From positions 124,001 to 188,000 of the forward strand of contig CP114119.1 of the NCBI GenBank assembly GCA_029959195.1: DNA of 64,000 bases, read 5' to 3'. Shown piece by piece: positions 32,995 to 44,144 of the stretch (position 1 is its first letter; the number at the start of each line of letters is the position of its first letter). The DNA is from Dictyophora rubrovolvata (taxonomy: Eukaryota; Basidiomycota; Agaricomycetes; Phallales; Phallaceae). A program made the translations under genes and the position numbers. The notes beneath the pieces were generated by a model that was not told the origin of the DNA, made no database searches, and saw nothing but the letters and a program-made list of their open reading frames with translations.

Positions 32995-34035
32995 GGAATC
33001 CAGTGCTTAAAGCTGCAGAGAAAGGTTCAGCCTCGGGTTCATTGTTTTGTGTATTTAACAATCGCGCGTGTACGGCTGACTGTGCTTGGCTATTAGCACA
33101 GCCTACCGCGTACGGTTGACCCTGCATTGCAGTGGATTCGGAGACCGGTTGGATGTAACAAAGGGAGGACACTTCCAATCTACATATGAGGTTTACGAGG
33201 TGTGAAATATTTTTTTTGTGAATTTCACACACGCTGCGAAGTTTTGGTTGCTTTGGTTGGTAGACCCAAGGAGTTCGTCGTCGTGGGGCTATCCGGAGCG
33301 TCCCCTCTGATGTGAACATTTCCGATTTTGATGACTTTTCTTGAGGCACGTGTCCACGGGGTCCACGGGCTATTTAGGCCGAGGATTAATGTTGTAATTT
33401 CGTGCATCCATGAAGGACCCTGGGTTGCTTTCTGCTACTAGTACTACGCTCTTGAAGTCATGGTAAGTTATCAATATTTCTGTCAGATTTGAGTCAAATG
33501 TTAATCTTGTTATTTTCTTACTCACCCCGAGCCAGATTGGCTCGTCCGTCTTTCATTTTTACTCTCTTCCCTCAGCTGCAACGATTACTTGTTCCCTGAA
33601 GAAAAAGACTATTTAAGACGAGCGCGACACAAGATATAATCTACTCATCCCGCAACTGTAAGTCCATTAATATCTTCTTTAGTTGTCTGTAGGAGGGCTA
33701 AAGAGACAACCAAAGAAGAGGTGACGAGCTTGGTAGACGCGATAATGGGCGGGTCTGTGTTTATAGAGTCGGATATCCACAGCGGCGGAAGAGCCGGCGG
33801 TGTGCTTTACGAGCGCTCACTTCAAGCTCCGACGTGGCCATGCATGCATGCTTCCCTTTCACGGTATCCCGGGCTCAGACTGATAAGCTGATTAGACGGA
33901 CATTTTGTTCAAATGGAATTACATTTATTCACAAGTCTAAGGTATACTTTTTGCGCTAATATTGTCTTAACCTGATTTCAATAAATAACTGCTTTTACTT
34001 CTCTAGACCTCTTCCCATTGTTCTTGGCTCAACTG
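32995..34035. other. Spacer between DUF6593 copy A and zinc-finger gene
   Basis: Holds the copy A promoter, a DUF6593 relic (33369-33600) and a TTTATAGAG-type AT-rich stretch near 33760. No intact gene is supported. Confidence 0.4.
33369..33600 (-). pseudogene. DUF6593 relic (exons 2 and 3)
   Basis: On the minus strand an acceptor (TCTTCAG) precedes EQVIVAAEGRE. The next codons match YKWK of intact copies but carry two nonsense changes. A donor GTGAGT follows. About 60 bp on comes LYHDFKSVVLVAESNPGS and DARNYNIN, aligning with exon 3 of copies A and B, then a stop. No exon 1 was found upstream. It is a decayed family member lying directly upstream of copy A. Confidence 0.65.
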
Positions 34036-34895
34036 CTACGGGTGATATCTTTGGATATGCCTAGCCTTTTGAGCATCCACCCGATATGCAACATAGCGAT
34101 ATGGTTCCCCATTCTCCTTCAAATACCCACAATCGGGATCCTCGCATTCGTATTCCATGAGGACCTGCCTCGGAAGAGCCACCGCTTCCTCAGGTGGTAG
34201 ATCGCCTTCCTCTATCAAACATTGCTCCAGCTTAGCGTGGACTCCGATATGCCGCTGGAGATTGCGTGTTCCGCTGAGGATTGTACCGCAACCGGTGGCT
34301 CGGGTGCCCCTGCGACGTGGGTCTCGAAAGAGGCATTCCCAGACTTTGGTGGAGGTCTGTTTGTAAAGACCGGGAACGTGTTGGAAGTCTTCCTCGTTGT
34401 AGTGCCGTCTCTTCGAGGGTGTTTCGTTGTCAGCGGAAGAAAAGACGGATTTTCTCTTTAGAGGGGAGGAGGGTGGGGTTGTGGCACGCGACGCGGTCGC
34501 GTTTATGGTGTTAATTTGATTTCTGGTTTGCAATTGCAAACTGGGGTCGACGTTAACACCCCTTGAATTCGCGGGCCCGGCTGTAGATCCATGATCCAAT
34601 GGCTGATTCTGATCATCTATAAGTAACATATCAGCCGCTTGCACGAAAGAAGTGAAAAACATGTCTTACGGAACATCGGGCCTTGCGGCACATCTTCAAA
34701 GGCAATTTCTGGAGGATTCACATCATCCTCCACTCTGAACGGCACCCATACAATCCTTGAGGCAGGATCATAGATCGGTTGGGGGACTTCATCCATTGGA
34801 TTAGGCTGGGTCCCCGCAGGCCGTAAAGCTGGATCAAGGTATGGATATGATTCGTCAGTGCCGTGGATTCCAGAGTTGTTTGTGATGTGGCGCAT
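34036..34895 (-). CDS. C2H2-like zinc-finger protein
   Basis: Two exons. Exon 1 starts MRHITNNSGIHGTDESYPYL and gives an acidic, Pro-rich N-terminus. A 53-bp intron joins it to a Ser/Thr-rich linker with a basic cluster (PLKRKS and PSKRRHY), a candidate nuclear signal. The C-terminal half has two Cys/His units: WECLFRD...GCGTILSGTRNLQRHIGVH, and YECEDPDCGYLKENGEPY...KARHIQRYH. The second has the spacing of an enlarged C2H2 finger. Likely a DNA-binding regulator, but the first finger is atypical. About 270 residues. It sits between members of the DUF6593 cluster, and whether it regulates them is untested. Confidence 0.7.
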
Positions 34896-36755
34896 GGTGG
34901 AAATTGAAAATGGTGTAAGGTAATAGTGACAAGGGTTGGATTACGCGACTAGGGTGCGTGTACGAGAAGGAGGATGAGAAGGACTTGCAGTAGAACATGG
35001 TCCTGACGGGACTATATATACAAGAACGAGGCTGAATTGACCCGGTTCGATGGGCATTCTGTCCTCTGACGGAGATGTGTCCATACGGCCGAGAGGGGAG
35101 GACACTACAGTGGACAACTAGGACAACATGTATGTCCAATTATATATGGGACGGGCCTCGCAATCCTGTCCCTATCAGCGAAATCGCAAGGTGTGTCAAT
35201 TTCAATTACGCTCCGCAGAACAATAAACCGACCTTCATGTGGCATCAAGCCGATCATCCAGTATCGTGTTTAGTGACTTGACGATCAATGACGTTATTTT
35301 TTTGGAGACAAGGAGAGTCTTTCTGATTTACCCATGTTAAAATGCGCCTCAGAACGACTTCTCTCGATCTCTGCCGTATTCAAGCCCCTATCTTTCAACA
35401 TCTCCCGGGACGCACACCAGCCATGCCTTCGAATTCAAGTTGGCTAATTTTCCCTCCCCTTGAGTTCCTTTTTAGTTAACTATGTCGACTTAATCTTGAA
35501 TATTCGTTGACCTTCGCGTTTGTCAGACCACGCATTGAGCGCATACGTCTATCGGGTCTCGGGTCAGGACTTGCGAGCCTGTTACAAGGGAAGTGAAATT
35601 AGCATCGAAGAAGAAAAAAATGCACTGTACACAATTGATCACCGAATTGTTGGTGTACTTAGTATAAAGTTGCGGTCTCTTCCCAAGCCTTAGTTTTTCG
35701 TGAACGGGGATAGTAATTAGCAGACTTTCACAGTAAACCCGTTCGTGATCTTACTGTGAATCTCTAGGAATAAAAAATGACTCAACGCGGTGCGAAAAAT
35801 TACATGCATGCATGGCATGCATACTCGTACTGCACCGTCCTTGTCAATCCTTCAAAGATCAGCATCAAAAAATATGGAAATCACATTGGAAAAAACTGTT
35901 GAGAATTTTAGGTGTCTACAGGCTACAGCGAATTAAAATAATTATAAAGAATATGTTTTCGTATGAGCTTTGATTAGCACTCGAGTAGTATTCACATGAG
36001 CATAGGACCTTGGTAGCTCACTCTATTATGCATCATAATCGACGTTTGAGACCCCAAAGGGGCTTTTCTCCAAACACAACGAATAACAACTGCAGTAGTG
36101 CATGGTGAGGCATACGCGTGATCCTCTGGCCCTAAAGAGGTTATTGGCTTATCAGTATTCGGGGAGGACGTTCGCGGCTTGAGGTTATTCTCGGGCTATT
36201 GCGAGCCTAGTATCACATAAATTTCCAAATCAATGAACAACGTCCTTCATTTTCAAACGAAACTCCCCCCCCCCCGATTATGTCCTACAGAAACATTCTG
36301 CGTTTTCGAGGTATCCTGTACTTAACATTTACATCAGGTAAATTAAATTCAATGGGTAGGTTCTTCCAAATATCCTCCTCTAAGTTCCTTAATAACCCGA
36401 AAATCCAACCTTCACAGATTATGCAGTTTTTGACACCGAGATCAGTCAGTAATCTCAAAGCGAACAGTTTTTCGAAATTGAGTGTGCCGTCCAAAAACCT
36501 GGAGCTAAGCTGTGAAGTCTTCGTGATACAAGCTTCCAAAATAGACTAAGACGTTCAATGAGCAGAGTGGATGAATGTCTCGTTAAATTGAAAACTGAGG
36601 GAACTAGATACAAAAACGCTCGCTTTATATATCTTTTGAGAGCCAATGATTAAGTAATAAGAAAAAGAAAGACGAAGAAAGTTGAGTAAGGGGAATTGGA
36701 TAAGAGTGATTAACTAATAAGGGGAGGGCCGAGGCACTTGTAGGAGTCGATTCCC
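34896..36755. other. Gene-poor region, possible F-box/LRR remnant
   Basis: Contains a CATGCATG palindromic tract near 35802-35822 and a C11 run near 36266. On the minus strand at 36285-36646 two overlapping frames read like leucine-rich or F-box sequence (LVSRRLHSLAPGFW and LLTDLGVKNCIICEGWIFG), without a complete domain. No intact gene is supported. Confidence 0.35.
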
Positions 36756-37668
36756 TTACACAAGCTCGGCTTGCAGCCTGAGCAAGATTTGGCGGTGATT
36801 GCAACAACGCATAACTCCATACTCGTGTCCTATGCGGTATTCCTCCAACAGTCTTTCAAGAAAATTTTTGTAGCGTAGATATATTCGACTTTTGCCGAGA
36901 AAGAGACACCTGAGGTCTTCGGATGAAAGAAGGCAAAGCTTGTTTACCCCATCTACCGTCCATCGTTCCATCGGAACTATGGCGAGCTCATAAAATGCTG
37001 TTGGAAGCAAAACGGCGCAATTTGTCGTTCTGGCTGCTCAGATCACCTCGATGCTGCTCGCTATCCTCTCTCGCTCTGATCGATCTTCCTCGAAATACTC
37101 GTGGCGATTAAGTGACCAGCTCTCTAGAACTAGCCTGACCACGACTTTATGTATCTTGTCAGCCTGACACTTGTGGGATAACCGCAATAGCCCAAGAGTG
37201 ATTTCCAGATCAGTCGTCTCGCGAACGTCGACATCCTCCCCGAATGTCGAGAATCCAAGAGTCTCTTTTAGAACAGTACTTTCGTAAAAGTCATCTCTGT
37301 CAATGGTATTGAGTGAATTCAATAGAATTATTCTTATGGTTCAACCAAATTTTTTTTACACGCACAGGCCATAATAAAGTGCCCAAATCAAAGAACACAT
37401 GCCCTTCAATGGATCCTCCAACGGTACAACTGGCAACCCGTCCTGCACTGAACGCCTTTCAGATTCTTTTCCCAGGTTGAACATATCTTTCCAAACAGGA
37501 CTAATGCAAGGAAATAATATGTTGATGGACACGAAATCGATATTCTATCCCATTATTCTTGACTTGTAGAATAACGTCACCGGAGCAATGCCAACAGGGA
37601 GGAGCGTCTAATGAGACGGTTTTTTTAGCCTGAATTATTTCTGAATGTTCTTTGCCTTGAGCCACCAT
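36756..37668 (-). pseudogene. Broken BTB/POZ-domain gene
   Basis: Minus-strand reading from an ATG at 37668 (MVAQGKEHSEIIQAKK) enters a BTB core: GDVILQVKNNGIEYRFRVHQ. It breaks frame after HIISLH and resumes as SPVWKDMFNLGKESERRSVQ and PLKGMCSLIWALYYG. Later come LRLSHKCQADKIHKVVVRL and, after an in-frame TGA, CAVLLPTAFYELAIVPMERW and LSSEDLRCLFLGKSRIYL. This is the layout of the large Agaricomycete BTB family (FRVH, LRLGHKYQ, LPAAFYELA, GRE motifs). At least one frameshift and one stop show it is no longer intact, unless unseen introns remove them. Confidence 0.7.
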
Positions 37669-39437
37669 GGATCTTGCTGCGAAGAATTTGAAATGATAAA
37701 GTAATAAAGTGAGGAGATGAGAACTTTAAGGAATCTTGATGCTCCTGATTGCTGCGTTTTTATTGATTTTATCCTTTGCGCACTGAAAAGTGAAAGTAAT
37801 CCGCATGGACCCTGTGATAAATTAATGACTCATTGACGTTACACTAAAGAACATGAAACCTCGTGTAATAGGTACCTGTGATACATGGCATATGAGTCAC
37901 AACACGTCTTAAGTTACATAGTGATGACAATTTTCTGATTTATAGGCTTAGAGTTGACGACGTTCAAATACCATTTCAGGCTTGATAGCAAGATCGTCAT
38001 AATTTCGCAGAAACATTTCTTTTAGGCTTGCATCGAGAACATGTGCAATCGGAAATCTGCTGTCGATGACGACAAGTCAGAAAGGAAACAAATCTGGAAC
38101 AAGGGGCGGGACGCGTAAAATCTTACTATTAATCATGCGAAGTATATGTTTGAAACTGTCGTCATAGAAAAGACATGTCCATCTATAGCCAACTTGAAGG
38201 ATAAAAGCACCCAGTTAGCCTCTGAGAATGTTCCGGAGCCTCGTGGAACCTGAAATCGATATTTTCTTAACATTAATTTGTGATATGAATGGACTAGTGT
38301 ACCTTAGACTTGAACAAATACAAATATGCCTGATCAGCACGTTCCATGAACAAGTCAGACGGCGCATCGATGTTCCATTATCGATAGCTGGAAAGAATGA
38401 CACTACGGACACTGCATCAAATCCACACGTAAGCGTACTTTATTGAGAGTCTCATTTCACTGAGTGGTGGTCAGAAGGAAAGGAGCAAATGAAGAAAATT
38501 AGCGCGTGGGAGAACGACTTCATGTATGTTTTGAGGCCATAACGGAATCAAATTAGCTTGAAATCGAAAATTTTCTTACAAGCTCGATGGACTTTGAAAT
38601 ATATGTATACACTCATGTAATCTTGCGTAGACAGAGGGAGGCATATGGGATTCTGGAAACAGCAGATTTGGTCAGAATGGCACGATACGGCCACATAATG
38701 GCAGCACAGCGAGTTTTCACCGGGAGTCAGATCTTCAGAAGTTAAATTCTTCTCCCACGTTCACTCACAGAGTAGGTCAACGCCCTCCAAACTACAGCCA
38801 AAGGTTAGAATCCTTTTATATATATATATGTTTGTCAATTTAAGTTCAGTGTTTGGTTACTCAGTGGGTTTCGGTTTGATATTATAAAGGTTGGGTTGGT
38901 CATGACAGCACCTCTTAAAAGGGTCATCTGAGCTGAAGTAAAGATTTTGCATTTCCTTACTATGCATGTTTAGCTTGGTACGTGGGAGGATTGTGATCAT
39001 ACAATGATAGCCGTCTTTTTTTTTTTTTGTGGAGCTATAGTCAATAAAACATTCTGACCTTCTTGGCAGATGCCAAGCAATGCTACATGATACATCAGTT
39101 GCTACATGGAAAACATCGCGAGTGAGATTCTGCAGCTTTGGTGAAGTTATTTTCCGCCCATCACGATGACCACCTTCTAGCGAAATGACAGGGAACCCGA
39201 GTTACACTCAGGCAGTACAGGAAGATAAACACAAACACACAATGGGCGGCTTTCAGAGCTTCTCATGTCGACAGCACTAGTGGATGTACACTGTCAAAGT
39301 ACTACAGGCATGATCATTGAGATGGGGAGTATGTTATATTTTGGATAAAATATCCCAAAAATTAACACATAAGCAAGCTTTGTGCAGATCCTAGTTCAAT
39401 GTGCTCGTAAAACAACCATGGGACATATCAATGCATT
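37669..39437. other. Region with coding-like minus-strand remnants
   Basis: Segments such as RFPIAHVLDASLKEMFLRN with a stop at 37948, and ICICSSLR before a good intron near 38270, look protein-coding on the minus strand. I could not join them into an intact gene. A short AT repeat lies at 38817-38829. From 38450 to 39437 I see nothing. Confidence 0.35.
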
Positions 39438-40091
39438 CTAAGTCGGGACCATCGACGCGTTTGTAGCTTGGCGTTCGAGTTGTCGCAGTTGGTACATTAT
39501 GATAAATGAAACAATAATATCATCAAGAATGGGTATACCGGGGGCTAGAATGTCGATGTTGTAGTCTCGCGCTTTGTGGAAAATACCGAAGTACTGCCTG
39601 TTCGTTTTTGCCACTATGTTCTCAGAATCGTCGTAGAGCTGAGTTTAGATAAACAGATTAGCCTAGTCTTAAAGCACAAAGGAGTCTCCACTTACTACAA
39701 GATTGTCGGAAAAGTTGGATTTCCATTCGTATTGTCTATTATTGGTCGCGTCAAATATTTTTGCCCTAACAGCATGGTTGGGCACTTCAATCGAGACTAG
39801 TGAAAAGAAATACACGCAAAAAACATACCTAGAGAAAAAGCCCTTTCGACGCAAGAAATCCGAAATCACAATTTTCTGCCCCTTATAAACGACGTATGGT
39901 GATACGGAAGATACTTCCTCCCAATGTAAATCGGCAACAGGTTGAAATTCTCCGAGGTCGGGTACAAACTTGGTGAGTAAAGTAACACGTCGGAGTAGAT
40001 TGTGGGTTTTCGTTTGATACACGGGTGCGTCATTTGCCGAGTTTACGATGGTGCCGTCGAAAGGGTCATTTGAAGGGAAAGAGAGATTCAT
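39438..40091 (-). CDS. DUF6593 protein, copy B
   Basis: Exon 1 MNLSFPSNDPFDGTIVNSAN with VYQTKTH and VADLHWEEV; exon 2 RAKIFDATNNRQYEWKSNFS; exon 3 LYDDSENIVAKTNRQYFGIF, then YNIDILAPGIPILDDIIVSF and a tail ending NASMVPT. The first intron is very short, about 32 bp. Exon plan and phases follow copies A, C and D, so it is a recent-looking paralogue. No signal peptide, function unknown. Confidence 0.85.
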
Positions 40092-40939
40092 AAGGGGTAC
40101 TTGATGTTATGGAGAAAATGTTAGGGAAATATGAATCCTGGTTAGTGATTACGACCCTAAAATAGTCCAGTAGCCGCACAGGATGGCTATTATACGCACT
40201 GCAATCGTGGAGTGACATTCAATATGACGAAACCATGTGGTTTCTATGAATTCAACTATTTGACAGCGTTGTTGTAAGCGCCGTCGCTAGTTGCTAACTT
40301 GCTAGCCGCTAGCGTCACTGCTGTACGCAAGCTGTATGACACAGTACGAGCGCGTGGTCAGAAAGAGTACATGAATACATGCGCAGTAAGGATACGAAAG
40401 TATGTTCCGCAGTATGTTATCTTGGCACCGGTTCAAAGACGCTTCAATAGTAGTACTCGATGTTGCCGAGGGCTAGTAACGGCCACTGCCACAGCCTGAG
40501 GTCAGTACCTAGTAGGTACCTGAATCGTTGTTTGAAAATATAAGCAATGGCAAGGGGTTTTTAAAAACTTAATCAACTGCGCACTGGACAAGCCCTAAGG
40601 CCTAATCGGCCTAATCATCACCTTCACCGTACCCACATAGTACAGTGTCAGTCTCCCATCTGATGCACTCATGGCAGTTAAAACGAGTGAAACGAAATGT
40701 GGTTCACTCCCGGTCCACTGTATAACTTGTCTCCGAACAAGAACTAGACAGATAGGCTGAGCGCTCTGAATCCCAATGAAAAATGCCTAGGCCTTACACG
40801 AACTGCTCTGGCCTAGTACCGCGACAAGACGTCCAGCCTGAGGACGTCTCATCCAGGTAAACGCGTCAAAAAAAATGATTCGCTCTACGAGCCCTATTTA
40901 ATTTACTTTTTTTGTAATATTATACCTATCAATATTAAG
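40092..40939. other. Spacer between DUF6593 copies B and C
   Basis: Contains GCTAGC-rich sequence near 40290-40312 and a short GGCCTAATC repeat near 40596-40616. The plus frame 40299-40499 has no family features. Confidence 0.35.
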
Positions 40940-41675
40940 TCACTGATTCGACTGTATGATCTCCTCAGACTCCTTTTCAAGCATTTCTACTGCAACCCCC
41001 TCAATGACTGTTTTGACCAGCCTTACAACGACTTTCTCGGCTTGTAACTCATAACTTCTCTGCTTCTCTAAATTGTACTCAACGACAAAAGCAACAAAAA
41101 TATCGTCAAGAATTGAGAGACTATCAGGCGATACTTCAATATTGCAGTTTTGTGTTTCATGAAAGAAGCCGTCACTGTGGTGGTGTTTATGGAACACGGC
41201 TATCATAGTTTTAGAGTCATCATAGAGCTGTCAAGGCCAGTAAAATTGGCATTTAGATGAAAACATTTTTTTCGTCTGAAGGGGGAGATTTCTTACTTTC
41301 AGGTTCATAGCGTCGTCTGCTTTCCATAAATATTCTCTATCGTCAGCCGCGACGAATACTCGTCCCCTGATAAAACGTGAGTTTCTAAAAGCAGTGGGGT
41401 ATAGAATATATATAGTTGACGTACCCATCTCGAGATGTCAAGAACTCAGAGACTGGAGTTGTCCCTCCTTTATAGTCAACGCTCTCGGGGTGAAGCAGCA
41501 TCTTCAAATGTATTTCAGCCAAAGGTTGGAATCCTGTTTCTGGCATAAATTTGTCAATTCGAGTAGTGCGATGTGCCAGTCCGTGTGTTTCGGTCTGGTA
41601 TAAGAGTGAACCGTCCGCGGAGTTAGTTATAACGGCTTTGGAGGGATTGCTTGAGTCAAAGGAGAGATTGAACAT
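40940..41675 (-). CDS. DUF6593 protein, copy C (extended C-terminus)
   Basis: Starts MFNLSFDSSNPSKAVITNSA at 41675, chosen because the longer frame to 41804 adds sequence absent from paralogues. Exon 1 has LLYQTETHG and LAEIHLKMLLHPESVDYKGG; exon 2 RGRVFVAADDREYLWKADDA; exon 3 LYDDSKTMIAVFHKHHHSDG and SLSILDDIFVAFVVEYNLEK. Unlike the other copies it carries an added charged tail of about 35 residues (VVRLVKTVIEGVAVEMLEKE). Function unknown. Confidence 0.82.
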
Positions 41676-42743
41676 TTTTTTTTCCAGCGTAGGGGTTTGA
41701 TGGTGAAGTTCAAGTTGTGCAACGATGCAACTCTTTATATAGGAGTGCGACCCCATACCGCGGTGGTGGCTGCTGTTCGAAACTTGGAAAGCACTGTGAT
41801 ACAACTGAAATCGTGGCGAATATCCAAATCATTTTTTTCTGTAATGAGACGGCGGCGACAGTTAGAGCCATATACCTGATTCGGACTGTTGGGCGGGATG
41901 TTGTTGATGGCACGGAGTCCCGCCGGTGACATTCAAATCACATTGGATGGAAGAAAAAGATTAGAGAAGACGTCTCACTATAAATCCATACCGTGCTTCT
42001 CATGTGTCATTGTCATTGTTCTGCATCAAAAGGTTGCGTGAGAACTTGAAGGGCGGCATAAATATGAATTTTCGACCATTACAGCCCACTCTTTTTGGAA
42101 CGAGTGCTTATATGCATATAAATGCGGCAGTTCCATAGTTTACTTCGTTTTGTTGTTCATTTGAGACTGGCGAGTCTTGTTCCTGGCATAAATTCGTCAA
42201 ATCTAATAGCGCGCTGACTCGGATGCATCTCAGTTTGATAGGGCCTAGTCTATAACTAGGAACGTGTAGTTGAATCAGTTCAATCGATCAGCAGGCACTT
42301 TGGCAATCTAAACGTACATAAACCAAGCAACATATCTTCGCACTGGTATCCGCAAACAAGGCCTGATAATCATGATTGATATCATGGGGGGACAAAGAAG
42401 GCGAACGCGCATAAGGACATATTGTCAAGCCAACCAATGTTGACTCGCCAAAAATTGTGATTTAAGTATGGTTCTTAAATAGATTATGCTTGGCAGCGTT
42501 GATCGAAGCAACTTGCTTATCGCTATTTCATCCGCCTGAAAACAATCTGCCCTCGATCTCTGAATTAGATAATATTGCATCCTCACCTTTCTGTATCATA
42601 ATCCTGTATTGTTTTACAATAAATCAACGACGTATACCATATATAGCAGCGACACGTGTCTGAATGTGTTGATGTTATTTGTTTTCCTGTAATAATACAT
42701 ATGTATAACTAACTCGAACACGATAGTTACCCCAATTAGGAAT
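41676..42743. other. Spacer between DUF6593 copies C and D
   Basis: Holds a DUF6593 exon-1 relic at 42165-42245 and otherwise no supported gene. Confidence 0.4.
42165..42245 (-). pseudogene. DUF6593 exon-1 relic
   Basis: The minus strand reads YQTEMHPSQRAIRFDEFMPG, aligning with YQTETHGLAHRTTRIDKFMP of copy C at both protein and DNA level. Flanking exon-1 parts, exon 2 and exon 3 were not found. It is a short fragment of a lost family member. Confidence 0.6.
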
Positions 42744-43380
42744 TCAAGCCATTCCCTCTCTGCGTCTCTCTAAATGACATTCTATGATAAATGTGACGAT
42801 GATGTCGTCCAGAATTAGTAGGCCAGGGGGTAAGACGTTGATGTAAAAGTCTTGCGCTGCATGCTTGACGCCGTACTTCTTTCTATGTGACACTGTTATT
42901 GGCGGCCTTGCGTTGCCAGAGTCGTCGTAGAGTTGTCAGTCAAGTCAAAAATCCAACTGTGTATATAGAGACCTGTTGGTACTCACTTTGAAATTCAACA
43001 TGGAATCGACTTTCCATTTGTATTGTCTACTGTCAATTGCGGTGAATGTTCGTTCCCTATAACGGCGGTTACAGTGCGTGCAAGGGAAACCCGATTAATT
43101 ATTGGAGGCATACGGTTAAAAAGGTTCCCTGTTTCTTCTCAAAAAAATCCACCACCAAAACCCTTTCCTCTCTGTAGATCATATTCACAGGGACAAACGT
43201 CAGTGTCTCCCAATATATTTTAGCGAGAGGTTGACACCCTGTTTCTGGTGCAAATTTGTTGATTGCGGTAGCGCGATTGACCAAGTGATGCGATTCCGTT
43301 TGGTATAGGGGCTCGCCTTTTGTTAAGTCAGTTATGACGGCTTTGAGAGGATCGTCTGCCAAGCTGAAAGAGAGGTTCAT
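42744..43380 (-). CDS. DUF6593 protein, copy D
   Basis: Exon 1 MNLSFSLADDPLKAVITDLT with LYQTESHHL and LAKIYWETLTFVPVNMIYRE; exon 2 RERTFTAIDSRQYKWKVDSM; exon 3 LYDDSGNARPPITVSHRKKY, then FYINVLPPGLLILDDIIVTF and a tail ending RRREGMA. Same three-exon plan as A, B and C. An unrelated frame (43395-43748) ends 14 bp upstream of its start. Confidence 0.83.
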
Positions 43381-43394
43381 AATCTAGCCACTGG

Positions 43395-43748
43395 TTATTG
43401 AAATGACACCTTACTATGATATTTATCCATGTCTGCCGCTGCAACTCTCCGCTTGCGTGATCGACTGCGCTCTCGTAAAAGGGGTCCGCAGCTGGTAACT
43501 TGCTTCCCGTGCACATGTGGCATGTAAGACCCCTTGGCAGGCGAATAGCGCTGATAAACGACATCAAGATTGTCGGGAAGTAGAACCAGGAAAAACGCCG
43601 GGTGTTTTTCCCCTTCTTTGATTATAATACTTGCTGGCTTTATCAAGGTGAGTGATTCCGGTGAGATTATCGCCAGGTCGCTGACGTGTGTCATATTAAG
43701 TTTTGGGACGTTGGGATCCGGAACATTCCGATCACCCTGAAGATTCAT
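43395..43748 (-). CDS. Hypothetical protein upstream of DUF6593 copy D
   Basis: Open frame of about 117 residues, MNLQGDRNVPDPNVPKLNMT to DKYHSKVSFQ, with plausible hydrophobic spacing (HPAFFLVLLPDNLDVVYQRY) and a basic C-terminus (RERSRSRKRRV). Not related to DUF6593 by eye, despite its similar first residues. It may be a separate small gene, part of an alternative first exon for copy D, or chance. Joining it to copy D by the nearby GT-AG pair would not keep the DUF6593 frame. Confidence 0.35.
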   Translation of the reverse strand: MNLQGDRNVPDPNVPKLNMTHVSDLAIISPESLTLIKPASIIIKEGEKHPAFFLVLLPDNLDVVYQRYSPAKGSYMPHVHGKQVTSCGPLLRERSRSRKRRVAAADMDKYHSKVSFQ

Positions 43749-44144
43749 AGCGTGTAAGTAGAAATTTGTTCAAGCGCGTGGTCGCGTGCATTGTCCAATG
43801 TCCAATGACAACTTGTGAGTCTACATTGCACAACAGCAACAGCTACAAGTTCCTCAAGCACCAACAAATCGATTCTGTGGATGCAATTAATGTAACCTGA
43901 ATTCGCCTTAAGCTTAGTAAGTCGGAATTGTTCGACTTTCCTCGAAAAACATTAATGTTAACATGTGCATGGAAGAGATACTGGAATAGCTTAGAGCTTA
44001 GGCGACTTTTGGTAATATACATAACTGTTTATTAATTACCACAGACGGGTTAATCTTTGTCCCGTAGTTTGACCAATGCGAAAGAGGCGGTTTGTCCAAT
44101 TTAAAAGCTCTCTGTCCACTATCACCGTCAGATCCTCCTAGGGC
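43749..44144. other. Spacer, no feature seen
   Basis: AT-rich in part. No coding or repeat signal found. Confidence 0.3.

Noticed and set aside
32876-33349. 157-residue frame overlapping DUF6593 copy A
   Set aside because: It runs through copy A exon 1 and its promoter in another frame and has no family features.
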